Source: Hydrogenophilus thermoluteolus (lineage in GTDB: Bacteria; Pseudomonadota; Gammaproteobacteria; Burkholderiales; Rhodocyclaceae). From it: 64,000 bases of DNA. This document shows, one piece after another, positions 17,604-26,046 of the stretch. Under the pieces are notes generated by a model, which was given only the letters and a program-made list of their open reading frames with translations, ran no database searches and was not told the DNA's origin. Position 1 is the first letter of the stretch. Every line of letters begins with the position of its first letter. Where the stretch lies: the NCBI RefSeq assembly GCF_003574215.1, contig NZ_AP018558.1:2159144-2223143 (forward strand). Reading direction: 5' to 3'. A program made the position numbers and the translations under genes.

Positions 17604-18361
17604 AGGCCGCCCCTCTCCTCACGTTCGATCCGCCCATCGCGGAAATGGACGATGCGCCCCGCGTATTCGGCCATCTCCGGTTCGTGGGTCACCATCACGA
17701 TCGTCACCCCTAGCGTCGCGTTGAGCGTGGCCAGCAGTTGCATGATTTCGTGGCTGCGCGCGGTGTCGAGGTTGCCGGTGGGTTCGTCGGCGAGCAGAAG
17801 CTGCGGCCGGGTGACGATCGCGCGCGCGATCGCGACCCGCTGCTGTTGGCCGCCAGAGAGTTCGCTCGGGCGATGCCCTTCGCGACCGGAAAGCCCCACC
17901 TGCGCAAGCGCCGCTTGGGCGCGCGCGCGGCGCTCCGCCGCTTTCACCCCTTGGTAGAGGAGCGGCAATTCGACGTTTTCCAACGCGGTGAGCCGCGGCA
18001 AGAGGTGAAACCCTTGGAAGACGAAACCGATCACGTAGCGCCGCAGCAGCGCGCGCGCGTCGGCGTCGAGCGCGGTCACCTCCAGCCCTGCCAACGTATA
18101 GCGCCCCTGGGTGGGCGTATCGAGGCAGCCGATCACGTTCATACAGGTCGATTTTCCCGAACCGCTCGGCCCCATCAGCGCGACGAATTCGCCGCGCGCC
18201 ACGGTGAGGTCGATCCCGGCAAGTGCAGAGACCGCGGCGTCGCCCGCCCCATAGACGCGGGTGATCCCTTCCAAGACGACGAGCGGGGAAAGCGCAGCAC
18301 CCGCAGCGGTTGCCCCGCCCGAGCCCGGCGCCGGGGCTTGCGGCTGGGGTGCGTCGCTCAC
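17594..18361 (-). CDS. MacB/LolD-type ABC transporter ATPase
   Basis: This 255-residue ATPase has Walker A GPSGSGKST at 64-72, the Q loop in GFVFQGFHLLPRLT, the ABC signature ELSGGQQQR, Walker B LLLADEPTG and a switch His in VTHEPE. The first 25 residues are a Pro/Ala-rich extension. It starts with GTG overlapping the macA stop (GTGA) and its end overlaps the permease gene. It energises the MacA-permease complex from the cytoplasm. Confidence 0.92.
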   Translation of the reverse strand: MSDAPQPQAPAPGSGGATAAGAALSPLVVLEGITRVYGAGDAAVSALAGIDLTVARGEFVALMGPSGSGKSTCMNVIGCLDTPTQGRYTLAGLEVTALDADARALLRRYVIGFVFQGFHLLPRLTALENVELPLLYQGVKAAERRARAQAALAQVGLSGREGHRPSELSGGQQQRVAIARAIVTRPQLLLADEPTGNLDTARSHEIMQLLATLNATLGVTIVMVTHEPEMAEYAGRIVHFRDGRIEREERGGLCG

Positions 18362-19671
18362 GGCGCCTCCGCGCGCAGTTCCCGAACGATCACCGGTGTA
18401 CCGGCGCGCAGTTCCCCTCTTTCCACTTGGATTACCTCGCTGCGCTGCCCGTCGTTCAGCCCCAAACGAACCGTCACCGCGCTTGGCGCGCCCCCTTGCA
18501 GCACATAGAGTGTTACCGCGCCGCGCGTTTCGCGCTGTGGCGGTGATTGTGGGGCGCGGGGAATCCGCGGGCGCAGAAAATCGAAAAGGGAAAAACCTTT
18601 CGACGCTTCTGCCCGCTTTGCTTGCGGACGATAGCGCAATGCCGCGTTCGCCACCGTCAATACCCCTTCGCGGCGATCGGTTTCGATCTCGGCGGTTGCG
18701 GTCATCCCGGGACGAAGCCGCAGGTCAGGGTTTTGCACTGCGATCACCGTTTTGTAGGTGACGACGCCATTGACCACCTCGCTGCCCCAGCGCACCATCG
18801 TCACCTTCCCCGTGAAGGTTTCGTCAGGGAAGGCGTCGACCCGAAAATGGACCGTCTGCCCGGCGCGGACCCGGCCGACGTCGGCTTCGTCTACGTCGGC
18901 CAATAGCTCCATTTCGCGCAGGTCTTCGGCGATCACGAAGAGCACCGGCGCTTGCAATGACGCCGCGATCGTCTGGCCGGGGTCGACTTTGCGCTGCAAC
19001 ACCACTCCGTCGACCGGAGAACGGATCACCGATTTGTCGAGGTTGATCGCCACCTCCTCGAGTTGCGCCTCGATCGCGGCGATCTGGGCCCGCACCTGCG
19101 CGTCGCTGGCTTCGGCACGCGCCACCGCGGCTTCCGCCGCATCGAGTTCGCTTTGCGCCACGGCTTGGCCATTGCTCGTTCGCGCCGCGGTCCGCAAACG
19201 GGCCAAACGGGTCTGCGTCTCCCGGATCGTCGCCGCCACCTCGGGCAATTTGGCGCGCGTTGCCGCCAACTGCGCCGTCAATTGGCGACGCTGCGCTTCG
19301 AGCTTGCGCGTGTCGAGCCGAGCGAGCACCGCCCCTTGGGTGACGCGGTCGTTGAAATCGACAAGCACCTCGCGCACGGTGCCCGAAATCTCCGCACCCA
19401 CGTCTACTTGTCGGGTCGGCTGCAACGACCCGGTTGCCGTCACCGTCGCGACCAGGTCTGCGATCCGCGCTGCGTCGGTGGCGTAGCGCACCACCGGCTG
19501 CGCAGGTTGCGTGTGCCACCACCACGTTCCGGCAACCCCTCCAAAGAGCAGCGCCAAGAGGATCCAGCGCCAGCGTGTGCGCCGGGGCTGGGCGCGCAGC
19601 CGTGCGCTCAGTTCTGGCGGAAGCACCCCCACAGCAGTCTGTCCCCCCTCGTTATTGTCTGCCTCCCTCAC
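18358..19671 (-). CDS. macA: MacA-type periplasmic adaptor (membrane fusion) protein
   Basis: This 437-residue adaptor has an N-terminal membrane helix (about residues 34-54). It continues with a lipoyl half-motif (VGAEISGTVREVLVDFNDRV), a helical hairpin of about 110 residues rich in Ala/Gln/Arg, the second lipoyl half (RSPVDGVVLQRKVDPGQ), and beta-barrel and membrane-proximal domains. It links the ABC pump to the outer-membrane factor encoded next to it. The start is GTG with AAGGAG nine bases upstream. It is somewhat longer than E. coli MacA (371) owing to a basic, Pro-rich insert near residues 350-370. Confidence 0.88.
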   Translation of the reverse strand: MREADNNEGGQTAVGVLPPELSARLRAQPRRTRWRWILLALLFGGVAGTWWWHTQPAQPVVRYATDAARIADLVATVTATGSLQPTRQVDVGAEISGTVREVLVDFNDRVTQGAVLARLDTRKLEAQRRQLTAQLAATRAKLPEVAATIRETQTRLARLRTAARTSNGQAVAQSELDAAEAAVARAEASDAQVRAQIAAIEAQLEEVAINLDKSVIRSPVDGVVLQRKVDPGQTIAASLQAPVLFVIAEDLREMELLADVDEADVGRVRAGQTVHFRVDAFPDETFTGKVTMVRWGSEVVNGVVTYKTVIAVQNPDLRLRPGMTATAEIETDRREGVLTVANAALRYRPQAKRAEASKGFSLFDFLRPRIPRAPQSPPQRETRGAVTLYVLQGGAPSAVTVRLGLNDGQRSEVIQVERGELRAGTPVIVRELRAEAP

Positions 19672-19731
19672 GATAGCATGCTCCTTGGTCTCCTTGCTCC
19701 CCTTGCGGTCACCGCACCCTCCTTCACGCGC

Positions 19732-21165
19732 TCACCATGGCACGCCCAGATGGTATTCGAGCAACAGGCGGTCGTTTCGGCTCGTCGCGAGTGCCGTCTG
19801 GTAAGCGGCTTCGGCGCTGAGCCAGGTGCGCTGCGCGTCGAGGACGAGCGCGTAATCGACGAGCCCGGCGCGGTACTGCGCGTCCAACAGTTGCCACGCC
19901 CGCTCGGCTGCCTGCGCTGCGGCGGCAAGCGCGTGACGGCGCGCGTCGTTCGCGTGCAGCTGCGCAAGCGTCTGTTCGACCTCGCCCAACGCCGCGACGA
20001 GCGCAGCCCGGTAGTTCGCAGCCGCTTCGCGCACCGCGGCGTCGGCAGCGCGCGCTTCGGCAGCAAGCCGCCCACCGTCGAAGAGCGTCGCCGAAAGGTT
20101 CCACGCCAGCGCCCAACTCGCCGCGCTCATCTGCCACATCGCCGCCGGATTCGCCGCGGCGAACGCAAGCGTCCCAGTGAGCGGAAAAGTCGGGTATTGC
20201 GCCGCGCGCGCTTCGAGCGCACTGGCCACCGCTGCCGCGAGCTGCCGCTCCACTTCGCGCACGTCGGGACGGCGGCGCAAGAGGTCGATCGGGGTACCGG
20301 GGTCGGGCGGCGGTGGCAAGAGGTCGTCTGCAGAAAGGGGCGGCGGATCGCGCCAAGGGCCCTCTCCGCCTCCGGTAAGCGTCACCAGGCGTTCGACGGC
20401 AACAGCATACTGCGCCTGCGCTTGGGCGCGCTGTGCGGCGAGTTGCGCTGCCAGGGTTTCGAGCTGTGCCCGTTCCCGTTCGCTTGCGAGTCCTGCCGCG
20501 ATGCGGGCGTCAAGGAGTGCCCGGCTCTGCGCGACGATGGCCATTTGCCGTTCGCTCACCGCCTGCTGCGCGCGCGCGGCGATCGCGTCGAGGTAGGCCT
20601 GCGCGGCTTGCCAGAGCAACTGCCGTTCAAGGTGCGCGGCTGCCCAGTGGGCCGCCTCGGCTTGCAGCGCCGCGGCGCGCGCCGCCGCCGCGCGCCTACC
20701 GAAAAGGTCTGGCGTCCACTGCCCATCGATCCCCGCCTGCGTGGTGGCGTCGACGCTGGCTTGGCCGGTGCGCGCCGCGCCCGTACCGCTACGCGTCATG
20801 CCCGCATTCGCGGTGATCGTCACTGCCCCGGCTTGCGCCTGCGCCGCCTCGGCGAGCGCTGCGGCTTTCGCCCACCGCGCAAGCGCCGCCTCTCGCTCAG
20901 GGTTCGCCGCCCGCACCGCGGTAAAGAGTTGGGCGAGCGACGGTGCGGCGGTCAACCAGGGCGACGACACGTTGGCTGGCGCAACCTCGGCAACGCCATG
21001 GTGGAAACGCTTGGGCCAATCGGCTTCGGGATTCGGGTATTGCGGGGGCTGCACCGCGCACGCGGACAGGAAGAGCGGCGCCAGGTACACCCACCTAACG
21101 TGCAGTTGCCGCGAGCTGGGCAAGGGATTCGGGGTCGTTGCAATTGGCGAAGGCGTCGGGTTCAT
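19732..21165 (-). CDS. TolC/NodT-family outer-membrane efflux lipoprotein
   Basis: This 477-residue protein has an N-terminal hydrophobic stretch followed by lipobox LSAC (acylated Cys near residue 36). It has two OEP repeats rich in Ala/Gln/Glu helices that form the TolC-type alpha-barrel, with RRRPDVREVERQL, the NodT signature. It is the outer-membrane exit duct for the adjacent MacA/ABC pump; 60 bases separate it from macA. The ATG at 21165 is 71 bases inside the end of mobA, an unusually long same-strand overlap. Shorter starts would destroy the signal sequence, so I keep it. Confidence 0.88.
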   Translation of the reverse strand: MNPTPSPIATTPNPLPSSRQLHVRWVYLAPLFLSACAVQPPQYPNPEADWPKRFHHGVAEVAPANVSSPWLTAAPSLAQLFTAVRAANPEREAALARWAKAAALAEAAQAQAGAVTITANAGMTRSGTGAARTGQASVDATTQAGIDGQWTPDLFGRRAAAARAAALQAEAAHWAAAHLERQLLWQAAQAYLDAIAARAQQAVSERQMAIVAQSRALLDARIAAGLASERERAQLETLAAQLAAQRAQAQAQYAVAVERLVTLTGGGEGPWRDPPPLSADDLLPPPPDPGTPIDLLRRRPDVREVERQLAAAVASALEARAAQYPTFPLTGTLAFAAANPAAMWQMSAASWALAWNLSATLFDGGRLAAEARAADAAVREAAANYRAALVAALGEVEQTLAQLHANDARRHALAAAAQAAERAWQLLDAQYRAGLVDYALVLDAQRTWLSAEAAYQTALATSRNDRLLLEYHLGVPW

Positions 21166-21760
21166 CCGCGAATGAGACCGCGCTGTGCGGCAAAGTTCCG
21201 TACCAGGCGTCGATTCTACGCCGATTGGTCGCCAAGAACGCGGTCAGACTGGGTAAATGGGCACGATGGACGAGCAAAAAGACCGGATGGGCACGCACGC
21301 CGTCGTGGGCGAAAAAGACGGGCGGCAGAGTGTCGTGCGTGGTCTCCGCTCCGTGGACACCGGGACGCGCCAACACCCCTGCTTTGTGCGCCGCGGCCAA
21401 GAAGCGCGCTACGAGATCGCGAGGCAGGAGCGGCGCGTCGCATGGCACCGTGACCACCCATTCGCTGGGCGCCGCCGCCAGCCCCGCGGCGATCCCGGCA
21501 AGCGGCCCGGCAAAGCGCCATTCAGGGGCGTCACTGACCACGGGGTAGCCAAGCGCACGGTAGCGCTCGAGGCTGCGGTTGGCACTGACAAGGAGCTGAG
21601 TAACCTGCGGACGCAACCGCTCGATCGCCCACGCGATGAGCGGTTTGTCACGCCAGGTAACCCACCCTTTGTCAACGCCACCCATGCGCCGCCCTTCGCC
21701 ACCGGCAAGGATCAGCCCGGTCACGGCGGGCCGGTTCGGGTCGGGTTCGGCATGGGACAT
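21095..21760 (-). CDS. mobA: Molybdenum cofactor guanylyltransferase MobA
   Basis: This 221-residue enzyme adds GMP to molybdopterin-Mo, forming the bis-MGD cofactor of DMSO-reductase-family enzymes such as nitrate reductase and formate dehydrogenase. It has the nucleotidyltransferase signature LILAGGEGRRMGGVDKG at about 15-31 and VPCDAP, the metal-binding Asp region. The ATG at 21760 gives the usual length; the open frame extends further into the end of the preceding iorAB gene. It lies 26 bases after iorAB and overlaps the outer-membrane factor gene by 71 bases. Confidence 0.93.
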   Translation of the reverse strand: MSHAEPDPNRPAVTGLILAGGEGRRMGGVDKGWVTWRDKPLIAWAIERLRPQVTQLLVSANRSLERYRALGYPVVSDAPEWRFAGPLAGIAAGLAAAPSEWVVTVPCDAPLLPRDLVARFLAAAHKAGVLARPGVHGAETTHDTLPPVFFAHDGVRAHPVFLLVHRAHLPSLTAFLATNRRRIDAWYGTLPHSAVSFADEPDAFANCNDPESLAQLAATAR

Positions 21761-21786
21761 CGGGATGTCGTCCTCTCTTTCCTGTG

Positions 21787-24700
21787 TCACGTCGCGGTAT
21801 TCCCGTTTCGCAGCGCTTCGCGCGCCCGCTCCCGCGCGGCCAGCGCCGCTTCGCCGTGGCGCCGCTTCACGTGCCCGAAGCCCCGCACGGTGCGTGGCCA
21901 ACGCGCTAGCGCTTCGGCACGGGACAACAGGTCGAGGGTTGCACGATCGCTGCGCAACTGGTCGGCGATTTCCGCCAGATCGCTTTCGTAGAGACGGATG
22001 AGTTTTCGCTCCCAGCGCCGCTCTTCACTCTGTCCGAACGGGTCGAACGGGGTACCGCGCAAGAACTTCAACCGTGCCAACCACGGGAAGACCCGGCGTA
22101 GCCACGGACCGTAGGTGCGCTTTTCGATCCGACCGGTCAGGGGATCGGGTTTGGCCAAGAACGGCGGCGCGAGCAAAAACTTTGGCGTAAAACCGGGTTC
22201 GAACGTCTCGGTCAGCTGTTGCCACACTTCGGGGCTGCTCCACAGCCGCGCCACCTCGTATTCGTCTTTGATCGCCAAAAGGCGATGGTATTCGCGGGCC
22301 ACCGTCGCGGTGAGCGGCAAATCGTCTGGTGTCTCGGATGCGGAATCGGGCAGCGCCTGACCCGCTTTTTGCCGCAACGCGCGTTCGGCGACGCGGATCC
22401 GTTCGACCCGCTCCCGGTACCGTTCGGCGTAGCGCGCGTTCTGGTAGCGGGTGAGGTGTGCGACGCGGCGCGCGATCATTTCGTCGAGCGTCTGCGACAG
22501 GCGCAAGATCCCCTTGGGTTCGCTGTGGGCAAAAGCGCGCACTGCATCCAGATCGACCGCGGCGCGCCGCCCCCACAAAAACGCTTTCTGGTTCGCGGCA
22601 ACCGCGACCCCGTTCAATTCGATAGCACGCAGGAGCGCCGCCTCAGAAACCGGCACCCACCCCTGTTGCCACGCGTAGCCAAGCAGAAAGGCGTTGGTGA
22701 AGAGCGCATCGCCCATCAGCCGGGTCGCCAATTGGGTGGCGTCGAACGCGAAGGGCGCCCCCCCGATCGCTTCACCGATCTGCGCCAGCAGCCGCTCGCG
22801 CGGGAACTGCCAGTCGGGGTTGCGCGTGAATTCGAGCGTCGGCGTCTCAGCCGTATTGACGACCACACGGGTACGCCCGACGGTCATTTTCGCCAACGCC
22901 TCGTCGCTCGCGGTGACGATCAGGTCGCCGCCGATCACCGCGTCCGCTTCCCCGGCAGCGATGCGGGCTGCGGTGATCCGCTCTGGAGTTGCAGCTAGCC
23001 GTATGTGGCTGAAGACCGCGCCCCCTTTCTGCGCAAGACCGGTCATGTCGAGCGTCGTCACCCCTTTCCCTTCCAGGTGCGCCGCCATGCCGATGAGCGC
23101 GCCGATCGTCACCACACCGGTCCCCCCGACTCCGGTCACCAGGAGGTTCCACGGGCGGTCGAGCGCGGGCACGCCGGGTTCGGGCGGCAGCGGCCAATCG
23201 TCGTCGCCCGCAAGCGCTTCTCCTTTTTTGAGCTGCGCGTTTTCGAGCACGAGAAAGCTGGGACAAAAGCCGTCGGCACAGGAGTAGTCTTTGTTGCAGC
23301 TCGACTGGTCGATCTGCCGCTTGCGACCAAACTCGGTTTCGAGCGGCCAGACCGCGACGCAGTTCGACACTTCCCCGCAATCGCCGCACCCTTCGCAAAC
23401 CTCCGGGTGGATGAAGAGCCGCCGCGGGGGATCGGGGAACTGCTTGCGTTTGCGGCGCCGCCGCTTCTCCGCCGCGCAGGTCTGGTCATAAATGATCGCC
23501 GAAACCCCAGGCAACGCGCGAAATTCGCGCTGAATCGCGTCAAGCTCCTTGCGGTGGCGAATCGGCACATGGTCGACGTCGGCCGGACCGTAAGCGCGGG
23601 GCGTACCGTCGGTGACGATCACCAAGTTATGGACCCCTTCGGCTTTGAGTTGCGCGACGATCATCGGGACGGTGAGCGGTCCGTCGACCGGCTGCCCGCC
23701 GGTCATCGCGACCGCATCGTTGTACAGGATCTTGAAGGTGATATTGACGCCCGCCGCGATACACTGCCGAATCGCCAGGATCCCGGAGTGGTAGTAGGTG
23801 CCGTCGCCCAGGTTGGCGAAGATGTGGCGCGTTTCGGTAAACGGCGCCTGCCCGACCCACGGCACCCCCTCGCCCCCCATCTGGGTGAAGGTACTGGTGT
23901 GGCGCTCCGGCATCCAGGTGACCATGTAGTGGCAGCCGATCCCGGCAACCGCGCGGCTCCCTTCGGGCACGCGGGTCGAGGTGTTGTGCGGACACCCGGG
24001 GCAGAAGGTGGGGAGCCGTTCGGCATGGAGCGGCAGGCGCGCCAACGCCGCCTCTTTCTGCGCGATCCATTCGAGCCGCGCCCGCATTTCGGGCGAATCG
24101 TACCAACGGGCCAAGCGGTTGCCGATCGCACGCGCGATCATCGCTGGCGTGAGCTCCCCCGCCGCGGGCAAGAGCCATTCGCCGTGGTCGACGGTGCCGT
24201 CGGGACGCACGAGGTGGGCCCACTCCCCCTTTTCGTCGAATTTGCCGACCACCCGCGGCCGGACATCTTCGCGCCAGTTGTAGAGCTCCTCTTTGAGCTG
24301 ATATTCGATGAGCTGCCGCTTTTCCTCGACCACCAGGATCTCTTCCAACCCGTCGGCGAAGCGGCGCACCGCGTCGGCTTCGAGCGGCCAGACCATCCCG
24401 ACCTTCATCAGGCGGATGCCGATCGCCTTGGCGCGTTCGGCGTCGATACCCAGGTCTTCGAGCGCCTGCAGCACGTCGAGGTAGGATTTGCCGCTGGTGA
24501 TGATCCCCAGGCGCGGCCGTTCGGGTTCGATCACGATGCGGTTCAGTTCGTTCGCCCGCGCGTACGCGAGCGCTGCGTAGAGCTTGTGGTGCAGCAGCCG
24601 CTCCTCTTGCACCCGCGGTGGATCGGGCCAGCGGATGTTGAGTCCGCCCGGCGGCATCGGAAAGTCGGTGGGAATGGTCACGGTGACGCGGAACGGATCG

Positions 24701-25356
24701 GCGTCGACCGACGCGGCGCTCTCCACCGTATCGGCCACCGCTTTGAACGCGACCCAGCAGCCGCTGTAGCGCGACAGCGCGTAACCGTGGATTCCGTAAT
24801 CGAGGTACTCCTGCACGTTGGCTGGCGCGAGCACCGGCATCATCACCGCTTTGAAGATATGGTCGGTCTGATGCGGCAGCGTCGACGATTTCGCGGCATG
24901 GTCGTCGCCAGCAACGACCAATACGCCGCCGTGGGGCGACGTACCCGCGGCGTTGCCGTGGCGCAAGACGTCGCCACTGCGGTCGACCCCCGGACCTTTG
25001 CCATACCAGAGCGCAAAGACGCCGTCGTAGCGGGCACCCGGGAACAGGCCGACCTGTTGCGTTCCCCAGACCGCGGTGGCCGCCAGATCTTCATTGACGC
25101 CGGGTTGAAAGACGATCGCGTGGTCGCGCAGGAAAGCTTGCGCGCGCCACAACTCTTTGTCGAGACCGCCCAGCGGGGAGCCGCGGTAGCCGGAGACGAA
25201 CCCCGCGGTGTTAAGCCCAGCGGCCTGGTCGCGGATCTTCTGGTTGATCAGTAACCGAACGAGCGCCTGCGTCCCGGTCAAGAAAACCCGGCGTTCCCGG
25301 TAGCGGTCGTCCAGGGTATAGCGGGCCAGCGCCAGCTGACCGATGGGTGCGTTCAT
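21787..25356 (-). CDS. Indolepyruvate:ferredoxin oxidoreductase, fused alpha/beta/gamma form
   Basis: This 1,189-residue enzyme oxidatively decarboxylates aryl or branched 2-oxo acids to acyl-CoA, reducing ferredoxin. Domains in order: a pyrimidine-binding region (GFVSGYRGSPLGGLDKEL, residues 50-70), a domain II/CoA-type region, a thiamine-diphosphate domain with CPGCPHNTS and GDGTYYHSG, an iron-sulfur segment with CEGCGDC and further cysteines to about residue 700, and a C-terminal gamma domain (TGVGGTGVVTIG). Fusion in one chain is typical of proteobacterial IorA-like proteins. GGAG lies seven bases before the ATG. The substrate (aromatic versus branched) is not resolved. Confidence 0.9.
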   Translation of the reverse strand: MNAPIGQLALARYTLDDRYRERRVFLTGTQALVRLLINQKIRDQAAGLNTAGFVSGYRGSPLGGLDKELWRAQAFLRDHAIVFQPGVNEDLAATAVWGTQQVGLFPGARYDGVFALWYGKGPGVDRSGDVLRHGNAAGTSPHGGVLVVAGDDHAAKSSTLPHQTDHIFKAVMMPVLAPANVQEYLDYGIHGYALSRYSGCWVAFKAVADTVESAASVDADPFRVTVTIPTDFPMPPGGLNIRWPDPPRVQEERLLHHKLYAALAYARANELNRIVIEPERPRLGIITSGKSYLDVLQALEDLGIDAERAKAIGIRLMKVGMVWPLEADAVRRFADGLEEILVVEEKRQLIEYQLKEELYNWREDVRPRVVGKFDEKGEWAHLVRPDGTVDHGEWLLPAAGELTPAMIARAIGNRLARWYDSPEMRARLEWIAQKEAALARLPLHAERLPTFCPGCPHNTSTRVPEGSRAVAGIGCHYMVTWMPERHTSTFTQMGGEGVPWVGQAPFTETRHIFANLGDGTYYHSGILAIRQCIAAGVNITFKILYNDAVAMTGGQPVDGPLTVPMIVAQLKAEGVHNLVIVTDGTPRAYGPADVDHVPIRHRKELDAIQREFRALPGVSAIIYDQTCAAEKRRRRKRKQFPDPPRRLFIHPEVCEGCGDCGEVSNCVAVWPLETEFGRKRQIDQSSCNKDYSCADGFCPSFLVLENAQLKKGEALAGDDDWPLPPEPGVPALDRPWNLLVTGVGGTGVVTIGALIGMAAHLEGKGVTTLDMTGLAQKGGAVFSHIRLAATPERITAARIAAGEADAVIGGDLIVTASDEALAKMTVGRTRVVVNTAETPTLEFTRNPDWQFPRERLLAQIGEAIGGAPFAFDATQLATRLMGDALFTNAFLLGYAWQQGWVPVSEAALLRAIELNGVAVAANQKAFLWGRRAAVDLDAVRAFAHSEPKGILRLSQTLDEMIARRVAHLTRYQNARYAERYRERVERIRVAERALRQKAGQALPDSASETPDDLPLTATVAREYHRLLAIKDEYEVARLWSSPEVWQQLTETFEPGFTPKFLLAPPFLAKPDPLTGRIEKRTYGPWLRRVFPWLARLKFLRGTPFDPFGQSEERRWERKLIRLYESDLAEIADQLRSDRATLDLLSRAEALARWPRTVRGFGHVKRRHGEAALAARERAREALRNGNTAT

Positions 25357-25382
25357 CTTCTGTCTCCTTTGGTGTGGCTGCG

Positions 25383-25416
25383 CGCCGCAAAGCGGTTCGA
25401 CTCTGCGGCGACCGCT
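25383..25416. repeat. Interleaved inverted repeats in the iorAB leader
   Basis: CGCCGCA (25383-25389) pairs with TGCGGCG (25404-25410), and AGCGGT (25391-25396) pairs with ACCGCT (25411-25416). The order A, B, A', B' would allow a pseudoknot in the leader RNA. It lies 27-60 bases upstream of the iorAB start. This may be chance in GC-rich DNA. Confidence 0.4.
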
Positions 25417-25495
25417 CGCGAATCGTGGTGTTCGGTGGCGATTTGGTTTTATTTTTGCGCGTTACCGCATTCGAGAAAAGTTAGGGAAAACCCGA

Positions 25496-26014
25496 TCACC
25501 ACGCCAGATAGGCGTACCCGGCCTCTTGGAGCTCCATGATCGCCGCCGCGCCCACTTCGACGATCTCGGCAAACGGTTCGATCGCCTCCGGGCCCCACCC
25601 GAGCGTTTTCATCGTATTGCCACACGCGATGTAGCGCACGCCGTAGAACTCCGCCTGCCCTTTCGCCCGCTGCCGCAACTCCTCCGGGATCGGGCGCTGC
25701 GGCGCTTTGGCGATGAGGTGAATGCCCGGGCCGAAGCAGACCACCGCGACTGCGATCTGATCGGGGTATTTTCCCAGCATCGCCGAGACCGAGTTGAGGA
25801 TATGTCCGATGTATTCGGGGTCGGCTTGGTTGAGCTGGTAGACGATTTTGTGCGGCATCTCGTCGCCGAAACCACTCCCCGCCCGTGCCCCCCCGGCTGC
25901 GAGCGCCAACGCAGCCGGTGCGGTCAGTGCCAGTCGACGGCGACGGTCGGGCGCGCGTTCGCCCGTCACGGCGTTTTGGGTGGGTCTTGGGTCGGTTCGC
26001 GTGGGTTTGGTCAT
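25496..26014 (-). CDS. DsrE/F-like family protein with export signal
   Basis: This 172-residue protein has a Pro/Thr-rich start, RRRRLALTAPAALALAAGGARAG (a Tat-like leader over residues 25-46), and then a DsrE-fold domain: HKIVYQLNQ, ILNSVSAMLG, IAVAVVCFGPGIHLI, YIACGNTM and a closing helix. DsrE-fold proteins often carry sulfane sulfur; Cys residues occur in VVCFG and YIACG, but no cysteine-rich relay is evident. GGAG lies upstream of the ATG at 26014. It sits between the AAA+ ATPase and iorAB genes on the same strand. Confidence 0.8.
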   Translation of the reverse strand: MTKPTRTDPRPTQNAVTGERAPDRRRRLALTAPAALALAAGGARAGSGFGDEMPHKIVYQLNQADPEYIGHILNSVSAMLGKYPDQIAVAVVCFGPGIHLIAKAPQRPIPEELRQRAKGQAEFYGVRYIACGNTMKTLGWGPEAIEPFAEIVEVGAAAIMELQEAGYAYLAW

Positions 26015-26046
26015 CGTGCACGCTCCTCTCTGTTGGGGGTCGTTCC

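Noticed and set aside
19704..19716. TGCGGTcACCGCA palindrome between macA and the outer-membrane factor gene
   Set aside because: It is short, lies within a probable operon, and has no T-run or promoter association.
19063..21453. Open frame of 796 codons on the plus strand opposite macA, the outer-membrane factor and mobA
   Set aside because: It crosses three real genes on the other strand and is Arg-rich without recognisable domains.
23005..25254. Open frame of 749 codons on the plus strand opposite the iorAB gene
   Set aside because: It is the antisense shadow of a GC-rich gene; the product is rich in Arg, Pro and His and resembles no protein.
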